DNA from: Haplomitrium mnioides
Lineage: Eukaryota; Marchantiophyta; Haplomitriopsida; Calobryales
Length of the DNA stretch: 37,010 nucleotides
Direction of reading: 5' to 3'
Assembly (NCBI GenBank): GCA_049999725.1
Contig: JBNGIS010007632.1
Span: 302,966 to 339,975 of the forward strand
Shown here: positions 28,938 through 37,010 of the stretch, piece by piece
Layout: each line of letters starts with the position of its first letter
Position numbering within the stretch: the stretch's first letter is position 1
Position numbers and translations under genes: made by a program
The notes under the pieces: generated by a model
The model's input: the letters and a program-made list of their open reading frames with translations, nothing else
What the model was told of the DNA's origin: nothing
The model's database searches: none

Positions 28938-31900
28938 TGTCACTCCCCTCTTTCAGGCCTTAACCCTTTCAGGTGCCACTTTGAAAGCACGGGAGGATAG
29001 AATCAAGGCTTTCAGGTTCTTTTCTGAGATGGTCCCTTGCCAGTTATCACTTTGAGGCCTTAAGGATCCTCTCCTTCCTTACAAGCTTGTTGTTCACCAC
29101 TTACTCTCTTCAGATTACACTCTAGTCATTCATTCATAAATCCCAAGTCCACGTTTACCACACTCGACATCTTTGTGTAATTCCTTCAATATATTCCAAG
29201 GTTTCAAATCTGAGACCCTGCCACCTTGTGTATGCTTTGGGAATAGAAAGGTGTTGTAACCTGCACCAATGAACAAGGACAAAGGACATGACTCCTCCTC
29301 TCAAGATTGTCACAGCAACTGATACAAGTGTGATTCCTAACTATCCTAATAAGAACTATTTCCTAACTATAAAAAAGGTTCAGAAACAAAGAGCATTAGC
29401 CCCTAGGGTCACACGACTGCGTCAAGGGACTTGACTCCCCCTCAGAAGTTGCCTTAGGGTCTACTCAACTAGTCCTCATAAATCCTTGTCTAGAATATCC
29501 TTTGAATACAAATGCATAATGCAAATCTAACTATAAACATATGCACAACCCCTTCACACAAAGTACAACAACAGAAACAGAGTCTTTGAAGGCCCTCTGG
29601 ACTAATCTCACCAAAGATTTCTCCCTTCTGAATCACTTACAACTTGTCCACCTTCACACCAACATCCACACCCACACACCCTTCTCTAGATAGTTTTTCA
29701 ACTTCCCTCGCGAGAAGCCCTACTTTTACTTCCTCAGGCTAGGAAGAGGATTTCTTTGACTTCCACCACTAGAAGACAGCCTTCCCGATTGCAGTTAGCT
29801 CACTCCACCTCCGAGCCTCAACAAGTCTTCTCCGTAGTGTGCAGGCACTAACGTAGCGACCCCATTTCAGCTCCACTTGAAGAATTACACCATAGCGCAC
29901 TCCGAACACTATGGGTTGATGCTCTTCCACAAGGAATGCAGAGACGACTCCAAGCTCCTTCTGATTTCTCCCGATTTCTCACCAAGCCTGAATCCCTTCT
30001 AGACTCCCGTATCGATCCACCTCGGCTCTTGGTTCACTTACGGGGATGAGTTCACCTAGATCGCCCGAGCCTCTAGAGCTCTCCGCCTAGCGATTCTCGA
30101 CGCCCCTCCAGTCCACCTCCACCATCGCTTGCCCCAAGTGAGAGTTCACTCACTTCATGTAGCTTCTCACTGGATTCCCACTCTTGCCTTACTTCGTTGT
30201 GATTTTCTTGTCTCGAGATTGCTGTCACATTCTCTAATTTGCTTGCACATCAACCCAATCAATTGGGCTTGGAATAAAAGGTCGTGACGCGTGTCTCTAC
30301 TGGTCATTTATCCCGTTGGCTCGGAATCAGACGTTGCAATGCGTGTCCCATTGAAAGGTGCCAAGTACAACGATAACACGGGGAGAGTCAGAGGAATCTC
30401 ACAGGCTGAGATTCCGCACATTCACGCGGAATCATGTCCGAAGAACTTCACGGAACAAAGTTCCGTTGCGTCCCGCAGAACCTGGGTCCAAAGGTATCTT
30501 GGCAGATTCGCATCCAAAGATTCCAACGGATCCCTGTTGAGCGCCACGTGTCAAGGTTGACTTCCTTCTGAGCCGCGCAGTCCGACGCCGCCCCGTAGAG
30601 GGGTAGTCTGACCGGCCCGTTGACTTGGTTCTGTAGGTGACTCAGTACTAATTAGAAGGATCCCTTGGACCATCAGTGAGCGACACGTCATCTGAAGCCC
30701 CGCAGTCCGATGCCGCTCTGGAAAGGAGTAGTCTAACCATCACCTTGACTTCTTTATGAAGTTGACCCGCAGACCTTCCCATTCGTCAATGTTTCTGCTA
30801 AATTCTGCAGGCTCCCTGCACTTGCCACGTTTCCGCTATAATTATACCTTTGAACTCCTTGGGCTCACCATGTCATTTGTTGCTGCGACGTCCGACGCCG
30901 CCTCGCAAAGGGGTAGTCTGACTGTTGCTTTGACTTCCTTCCAAAGTTGACCCGCTGACTTCCCTCGAGTCTTCCACGGATGCCACGTCATCCAAAGAGC
31001 CCTTCCTTCGACGAGTAAGAACGATGCCTTCGTCGTCGTTTTGAAGCTATCTTGCGATAAGAACAATACGTGCTCAAGGCTCCCTTTACTAAATTGTGAC
31101 CCCGCTCGACATAAGAAATACAAAGAGCTTTGTTTGAACCAATCCCTCGCACGCCTTTGTCAAACTTTCGACCGTTGTAGTCGTACTCTTTCGAACTTTC
31201 CATGTTGTCCTCTTTGGATCTCTAATAAATCATCCTTTCGGTTGGTTCTTCGTTGCTCTTTGCTCTTCCGGTCGGACCGTCGATAGATCTCCTCTTCTAC
31301 ACTCCTTGCTCTTCCTCTGGCCAGATCTTCTATAGATCACCTCTTCGACACTCCTTGCTCTCCCGGTCGGACTGTTGATAGATCACCTTTTCGGCACTCC
31401 TTGCTCTTCCCCGAGACGTACCATCAATAGATCATCTCTTCAGCACTCCTTGCTCTTCCCTTGGACAGACCGTCAATAGATCACCTCTTCGGCACTCCTT
31501 GCTCTTCCTCTGGCTGGACCTACAATAGATCACCCTTTCGGCTGATCCCTCTTTGCTCTTCCGGTTGGACCTCCAATGGATCTCTGTTAAGTGGGCTCTC
31601 CATATCGGAAGATCACTTGGAACCCACTTAATCGGGCGCCTCACTTAGGAAGGCTGAGTCTCGTTAAGTCCTTCGGGGCCCGCCACCTCCTTGTTAAGAC
31701 TTGCAAACTCCCTGGAGCTACCACATCATCCATAGAATCCCTTGAAGCACTCTGGAGACGCCACGTTTCCGTGGAATCTTTTGAAGCCCTCAGAAGACTC
31801 CACGTTTCTGCTAAGACCCGCGTATTCGAAGGAAGGGATTGAACCCTTGTAGAGCTCGTCTTTTGCTTGCAGGATTGAGGCGTCCCCCACTCCCAAGCCT

Positions 31901-32359
31901 AGCTCGCTCTTACAAAGATCTCGACTCCTCCTTCTTGTCTTTGATCCTTGCTTCTGATGGTTGGCATCTGCAAGCATTCTCCGTGGTCTCCCTCTTCCTT
32001 GAGTGCCTTCGGATTTCTGCCTTGTAGCCCCGCTCTCCTCTTTTGATTGCTTTGCCTTGGTGGGCGCGCCCTCCTCCCTTCTAGGCCTCGATTCCCACAT
32101 TCCTCTAATACCTACGGGCTCTCATTTGCGCACTTCAAATTTTAGTGGTGCCTCTCCACTAACTGGCGACCACTGTTGTCTTCCCCTCTTCCGCAATGAT
32201 CTCGTTCTCCTCCACGGATCCATGCGCTCTGTTCGTTCTTTTACATTGTAGGAATCTTGCTGCTCCCGACGTGCTTTTGTCCTTACCAAAGAGGAATTGT
32301 GTCAATGTTGCTTCTGTTAGGAAGAATTTTGTATGAGCATCCCAATTTGTTGGCTGACA
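28938..32359 (-). repeat. 3' LTR of element D
   Basis: It is 3422 bp with clean ends: TGTCACTCCCC on the left and GGCTGACA on the right, giving the terminal inverted pair TGTCA/TGACA, followed by the polypurine tract. It contains the conserved block (29698-29853), three units with a GGGGTAGTCTGACC-type core (near 30600, 30725 and 30910), a 49-bp array (31250-31570) and an imperfect inverted repeat AAGTGGGCTC...GGAACCCACTT (31589-31632). Confidence 0.9.
31250..31570 (-). repeat. 49-bp tandem repeat array in the D LTR
   Basis: ACTCCTTGCT begins at 31301, 31350, 31396, 31445 and 31494, at intervals of 49, 46, 49 and 49 bp, with degenerate units on both sides. Each unit includes ATAGATCACCTCTTCGGC or a close variant. 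Related single units occur in E (20930-21090) on the opposite strand. B lacks this array and has the 39-bp one instead. Confidence 0.88.
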
Positions 32360-32372
32360 TAACTCCCCCTTC
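32360..32372 (-). promoter_or_regulatory. Polypurine tract of element D
   Basis: GAAGGGGGAGTTA on the minus strand, identical to that of B (6809-6821) and directly upstream of the intact LTR start TGTCAGCC. Confidence 0.88.
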
Positions 32373-32498
32373 AAGTGTGAAGTGTCTCCGCGTACACCTT
32401 TCTTCTCCCTCACTCTGTTGGGTGCCTCTTCTGAGTGATCGTTGACTGAACTCCGCAACTCCTGCAATACAACCCCACAAAACGTCCCCCACAAAACG

Positions 32499-32514
32499 CA
32501 CACACACACACACA
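32499..32514. repeat. (CA)n microsatellite in D
   Basis: Eight CA units just downstream of the pol stop in element sense. They produce a poly-(Val-Cys) artefact in one frame. Confidence 0.85.
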
Positions 32515-32518
32515 AAAC

Positions 32519-33740
32519 TTACCTCCGCTGGCTGGGCACCTTTGATGGGGTCACAGCTAGGCCCTCTTCCTTCTCCTCATGCTTCTCATACCTTTTAAGT
32601 CTGTCGAAGTGCACCCGGTTGGCGAACTTGTGACCCTCTAGTGTCTCCAACTATGCTGACCCATTCCGATGTAGCTTTCTCAGCACGAATGGCCCCATCC
32701 ATCTTGTGTGCAATTTTCCAAGGAAATGCACAAACCTGCTGTCATGCAACATCACTAGATTTCCCTCCTGGATGTCATTTGGTTTGAGTCCTTTATCTTG
32801 TTGCCTCTTTCTTAGCTGTTGTTGGTGCTCCAACCTCCCTTGGGGTAACTCTTTGGTCTCCTCCAGGCTCTCCAGCTGATAGAGCCTCTCCCTTCTACTT
32901 TGATCATCAGCCATCCTCTCATGCTCCAGCAATCTTCTGGTGGGCACCTCATACTCCATTGGCACTAGGGCATGTTGTCCAAAGACCAAAAAGTAGGGGC
33001 AATGGCCCATTGTGGTCTTGTAGGCCAAATTGTATGCATGGGTTGTGGTGAGCAGCTTGAGGTCCCAATCTGCTTTGTTAGCTGCCACCGTCTTACTAAG
33101 GATCTTCCCCATGATCCTGTTGGCTCTCTCTGTGAGGCCATTAACCTTGGGGTGGTAAGCAGTGGTCTAATTGTGCTTGATCAGGTATCGATTAGTCATA
33201 TCTTGGATTACCTGATTGATGAAATGAGTCCCCTGATCATAGACCAGTTCCAAATGAGGCCCAAATTTGCAAAACATGTGCTCATAGAGGAAAGCTGCCA
33301 CTATCTTGGCATCGTCTTTCTCGGTGGCTCTGGCCTCCACCCACTTGGTGGCATAATTTGTGGCCAACAATATATATCTGTTGCCCTTCCGAGTGGAGGG
33401 TGCAATTGGACCAATGAAGTCGATCCCCCACTTCTCAAAAGGTGCCAAGAGGATGATGGGCACCAGAGGATGGAGCTGGTTTGTTGTAGGCCTCCATGTT
33501 CTTTGGCATGAATCATACAATTTTACCCAAAAGTGCACATCCTTGTGCAAGGTGGGCCACCAATAGCCTACATCCAAGATCTTTCTGATTGTGGTGTCTA
33601 CGACAAAGTGGCATCCCACCTCCTCTCCATAGAGTGTTTGCATTACTACGGTGGACTGATCCCGCTCTAGGCAGTGTCTCATCATCCCGTCATACCCTCT
33701 CTTATCCAATACACCTTTGATTAAGAGGTATGGCTTTACC
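32519..33740 (-). pseudogene. pol: D pol: integrase
   Basis: It has a zinc-binding region (YGEEVGCHFVVD, HKDVHFWVKLYDSC; the first Cys of the pair is Tyr), WGIDFIGPIAPSTRKGN (first Asp, near 33410), YDQGTHFINQ (second Asp, near 33225) and NGLTERANRIMGKI (Glu, near 33135). The C-terminal part has the RWMGPFVLRKLHRNGS motif (near 32695). The reading frame ends at 32519-32521 after a short charged tail, without a chromodomain. A TAG (near 33168) interrupts the frame between the second Asp and the Glu, and a second stop follows HRNGSA (near 32650). Otherwise two long frames cover the domain. Confidence 0.88.
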
Positions 33741-34389
33741 TACCTGAGGAATACAGCAGCCTCCTCCTTGCTGTTGTCTTTGGGAAGCTGAGCAGAATAG
33801 AGGAATTCAATGATGCTAGTGTAATTTGTGGCCCTCCCAACTTTCACTTGGAACAAGTCCTCATCAGGGAATTCATCACCTATCTCCTCCTAATTGACAT
33901 GTCCAACAATCCCGGAAAAGAAATCTGTGTTGTTGTGCTTCTTCCCGGGCTTGATCTTGACTTCAAAATTGAACTCTTACAGGAGAAGCACCCACATCGC
34001 AATCCGACCGATGACATCTAGCTTGTTCACCATGTATTTAAATGCATTGTGAACCGTATGGAAGATCACTTTGTAATGCAATAGATAGTGCCTGAATTTC
34101 TTCAAGGCATAGATGATCCCCAACACTTTCCAATCTGTGGCAGAGTAATTCTTCTCTACTGGTGCCAGTAGCCTGCTGGCGAAGTAAATTGTGTGATCAC
34201 GTCCCTTCTCATCCACTTGAGACAACACTGCTCCGATGCAAAACCTAGATACGTCGATCATCACATGGAAATCCTTCCCCTAGTTGGGAGGGACTAACAC
34301 ACGGGCGCTCACCAGCCTCTTCTTCAATTCTGTGAAGCTTGCCAGCCTTTAAGGGGTGGCTTCAAATGTGCTACCCCCCTTGCTCATTT
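33741..34389 (-). pseudogene. pol: D pol: RNase H
   Basis: Motifs are MMIDVSRFCIGAVLSQ (near 34250), IYFASRLLAPVEKNYSATDWKVLGIIYALKK (near 34140; the usual Arg-Glu pair is Trp-Lys, so the catalytic Glu is lost), HTVHNAFKYM (near 34060; Asp changed to Val) and a downstream TDFFSGI-like block (near 33920). A stop near 33977 and further stops near 33890 and 33740 break it. This is the most damaged domain of D. Confidence 0.82.
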
Positions 34390-35265
34390 GGGTGAGGGGA
34401 AAAGCTACTGAGGCGAATTGGTCGATAAATCTATGGTAGTATCCAACGCACCCCAAGAATCCTTGCACCTCCTTGAGACTAGTAGGAAATGCAACATTCA
34501 GCCAATTGGTGATTTTCTCTTGATCCACCTCTATCCCTCTGTTGGAAATCCAGTGTCCAAGGAGTATCCTCTCTTTCACCTCGAAGAAACACTTGCTAGG
34601 ATGCAATCTCAAGCCCGTTTCTCTGCACTATTGGAGGGTGAGCCTCACATTCCGCTGGTGGTTCTCCAGCTTGCCATATACCACGAAGTCATCGATGAAT
34701 ACTTCCAAGAATTTTTTGAGGTAGTCATGGAAGATATTCATCATCATCCGCTAGAAGGTGCCTGGCACATTGCACAATCCAAAGGGCATTCTCCTGAAAG
34801 CAAACACCCCCCATTCTGTGGTGAATGTTGTCTTGAGTTGATCCTCAACCTGGATCTAGATTTGATTATACCTTGAGTACCGTCAAGGAAGCTGTACACT
34901 TCTTGCCCTACCACCAAATCCAACACCCCATCTGTGAAAGGCATTGAATAGTGGTCCTTCTTGGTAGCCTCGTTCAACTTCCAAAAATCCTGGCATACTC
35001 GGATCTTCTTCTCCCCGTCTTGTCCCACCTTCTTGGGCACCACTACCAGTGGGGACACCCATTCACTATTGAGAACTAGGTAGATGAAATTTGCTTCAAT
35101 CAATTTGTCTATCTCCTCCTTTACGAGCAAGGAGAATCGAGGATTCATCCTATATTGCCTTTGTCTTACCGGGATTGCAGTTGGTTCCAAGTCAATCTGG
35201 TGCTCCCCCAATTCTCTCGGGACTCCCTTCAGATCCACGTGACTCCAAGCAAAGGTGTCCCTGAA
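34390..35265 (-). pseudogene. pol: D pol: reverse transcriptase
   Basis: FAWSHVDLKGVPREL (near 35245), HQIDLEPTAIPVRQRQY, VVVPKKVGQDGEKK (near 35035), VCQDFWKLNEATKKDHYSMPF (near 34965), FLDG with the first Asp (near 34890), a frameshift in the SGYNQI block, an MPFGLCNVPGTF-like block with a stop (near 34760), VFIDDFVVYG with both catalytic Asp (near 34690), GHWISNRGIEVDQEKI and GFLGCVGYYHRFIDQF (near 34435). The catalytic triad is present but lies in two frames. Confidence 0.88.
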
Positions 35266-36130
35266 ATTGTGTTGGAGATTGGTGAGGGCCCGCTCTGATT
35301 CTCTAGGCAATTGGGAGCTTATGTGGAAGGTGTGTCCTTTTCGGACCACCAACTGCTTGTGCTTGGCCTCCCGCACCACCCTTGTCTCGTTTCGCCCATG
35401 GTTGTCCCATATTGACATCATAGTGGCCAATCTCACTCCGCCCTCCTCTCGAGGAGCTTCTTCAGACCTCCATGTTTCCGCATCCGATGAGACACTTTGG
35501 ACTCCTCTTCCATTCAGATCTTGATGTCCTCATCTTTGGTCCGATCTTCTGTGGAATTCCTCCACTGGTGCTCTGTTCCGAGGTATGTGGACAACTCAAT
35601 CTGGTTTACGGACACCACACCCTCCTCTGACAGATCCTCTTCTGTTGCCTCACTCACCATCTATACCCAATAGTGGTACTCTGAATCTTCTTCCTCCTCA
35701 GACCACTCACTGTCATATTCAGCCTCAGACTATGTTTCCCCCATATGAGGAACAAATCCATAGTGCATTGTCGTTTTTTCGGAGCCGAACACCAATGTAG
35801 AGTTCCTCCAGTTGTGCATAACTCTGGCTCCATACAGCCAAGACCTTCCAATCAACACCGGGTATAGGGACGCTCTGATGGGTTGCATTACCAAATAATT
35901 CAGCTTGAACTCCTTCCCTCCGATGAATGTTGGTAATTGGAGAAGGGAGCCCAATGGCTTCACTTGCGACCCATCCGCCAGCCTCATAATTCTGGTTGTA
36001 TGCTGGAATTCCGTGAATCCCAACTTGTGAGCTGTCTCTTCCACCATAATGTTGACCCTTACCCCTCCATCTACGGGTACTAAGGACAGTATGCATCCCG
36101 CGATCTATATGTCGATCTCTAGGGCCCCCT
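35266..36130 (-). pseudogene. pol: D pol: aspartic protease plus acidic linker
   Basis: Active-site phrase LVPVDGGVRVNIM (Asp-Gly-Gly at 36063-36071), HKLGFTEF, MRLADGS, KEFKLNYLVM and LIGRSWLYGARVMHNW (near 35855). Then come an acidic segment (SEWSEEEEDSEYHYW-like, near 35690) and a charged linker of about 130 residues before reverse transcriptase. A frameshift around 36047-36055 follows the active site. The order is the same as in B and R1. Confidence 0.83.
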
Positions 36131-37010
36131 TGTCTTCATAGACCAGCTGCAGATCCGCTCGAGCTCCCACCTTGGGTAGCCTTCTTCTCCTCTTGGCTCC
36201 CATCACCAATTCACGGAGCTGCCTTCAATACAATGGGCTATCCTTGATGAGTTGGCCTACTATGGCTGTAATAGGACAATTCCACACATTTGCTTGAATG
36301 TTGTAGTGGCTAGACTTTGTCCCCTCTTCCAAAGTTGCAACCTTCGCCCTTGCCTCATGGGTCCCTCCTTGCAGCTTGCGGACCTCTTTGAGGGTCTCTT
36401 CTACTGCCTAGTCCTCCGCCTGAGCCTCCAAAGCCTCCAATTGCCTACTCACATGGTCTTGCTGCTTCGGGTAGAACCACTTCGAATTATCCCTACGATA
36501 ATTCAAATCATTTTGTAATGAGGTCACTTGAGTTGCCCCCTTCTTGGCCTTCCGCTTAGACTTCTTCTTGCTCCTTTTTTTGGCCTTCGCTCTGGCCCTA
36601 GTTACCACTCGGAAACAATCCTCGGGGGTGGGAGTCTCCCATCCTAGTAATTCTGCTTCCTCCTCTGTCTCCAAGGTGATCATATTGACAATTGGAGGGG
36701 AAGGAGGATTCGCACTTGGCTTAGGGGGTGCATCAGGCCTTTGGGTTGGGCAATTGACAGCCATATGCCCCTCCTTCTTGCATTGGAAGCACAAGGGAGG
36801 TAGTTGGCCATAACCGCTCTTCCACGGTTCTAGACAATTGGAGGAAATGTGGCCAGCCTCGCCACAATTCCAGCATACCATGATTGTTGTCGTGGGTGGC
36901 CGATTAGCAGCCCATTGATTCACCTGCCCTCCGCTCCCTCCTGCAGTCCTGCTCAGCATTGTCCCAGACCCCCCACAAATGTGATACACTATTTCCGGAG
37001 CCTCCTCTAT
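36131..37010 (-). pseudogene. gag: D gag: C-terminal part with two CCHC zinc knuckles (runs off the window)
   Basis: The open frame 36408-37010 includes two intact knuckles of the form Cys-x2-Cys-x4-His-x4-Cys: CWNCGEAGHISSNC (36834-36875) and CFQCKKEGHMAVNC (36750-36791). A Pro-rich spacer, an LGWETPTPEDC phrase, a Lys-rich stretch (near 36555) and the family phrase SKWFYPKQQDHV (near 36470) follow. Zinc knuckles bind the element RNA during packaging. From 36407 to 36131 the frame degrades; this stretch links to the protease. The N-terminal part of gag lies past the window edge, so the start cannot be judged. Confidence 0.85.

Larger units (their letters stand above)
28938..37010 (-). mobile_element. 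D: Ty3/gypsy long-LTR retrotransposon, 5' end beyond the window
   Basis: The 3' LTR (28938-32359), polypurine tract, integrase, RNase H, reverse transcriptase, acidic linker, protease and the C-terminal part of gag are present; the gag N-terminal part and 5' LTR lie past the right edge. D is the best preserved member of the family here: both zinc knuckles, the IDDFVVY catalytic loop and the integrase Asp/Asp/Glu are intact, though stops and shifts exist. It is inserted in the R1 5' LTR, so it is younger than R1. Confidence 0.87.

Noticed and set aside
31290-31570. Regular 49-bp spacing considered as a CRISPR-like array
   Set aside because: Units are contiguous tandem copies without unique spacers, in a plant LTR, with no cas genes.
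32159-32515. 118-residue minus-strand frame beginning with a Cys-Val repeat
   Set aside because: It starts in the (CA)n microsatellite and crosses from the internal region into the LTR; a chance frame.
1-37010. tRNA, rRNA, host protein-coding genes
   Set aside because: None recognised on either strand; all long frames fall in retrotransposon pol/gag or LTR repeats.

Overview
This window is repeat DNA from a plant nuclear genome. It is a nest of long-terminal-repeat (LTR) retrotransposons of the Ty3/gypsy superfamily, and I see no host gene, tRNA, rRNA or CRISPR array. The plant assignment rests on an initiator-Met tRNA primer site, a chromodomain-bearing integrase, and Athila-like protease and RNase H motifs in the long-LTR family. 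The species cannot be told. Every coding region is broken by stops or frameshifts, and many of the lost residues look like C-to-T or G-to-A changes, as expected of methylated, silenced repeats.

Layout. The oldest element, here called R1, lies on the minus strand and is scattered in four pieces. From its 5' end these are a 5' LTR (25892-28937), the gag N-terminal part (25135-25891), gag C-terminal part plus protease N-terminal half (14730-16331), and protease C-terminal half through integrase (547-3921). Three later insertions broke it. Element B (3922-14729, minus) is a complete two-LTR copy of the same family, inserted in the R1 protease gene. A chromovirus (16332-25134, minus) sits in the R1 gag linker between perfect CATAC duplications. 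Element D (28938 to beyond the right edge, minus) sits inside the R1 5' LTR. A fifth copy, E (19646-23469), is a lone, divergent LTR of the R1/B/D family in the opposite orientation, inserted in the chromovirus between its protease and reverse transcriptase. Positions 1-546 are AT-rich and unrelated to what follows.

The R1/B/D/E family has very long LTRs (2.9-3.8 kb) with TGTCA...TGACA ends, a TGGCGC-type primer site, a GAAGGGGGAG polypurine tract, and Gag with two CCHC zinc knuckles. Its protease has an Asp-Gly-Gly-type active site, followed by a long acidic linker, reverse transcriptase, RNase H and integrase without a chromodomain. Its LTRs are filled with minisatellites (39/78 bp, about 140 bp, 49 bp) that differ among copies, plus one roughly 160-bp block recognisable in all five. 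The chromovirus is compact (435-bp LTRs) and ends in a chromodomain.

No new multi-gene system is evident. The most unusual material is the LTR architecture: modular minisatellites, a conserved core block, and poly-G tracts at matching places in two copies. The nest is also clear enough to give a relative order of insertions: R1 first, then B, the chromovirus and D independently into R1, then E into the chromovirus.
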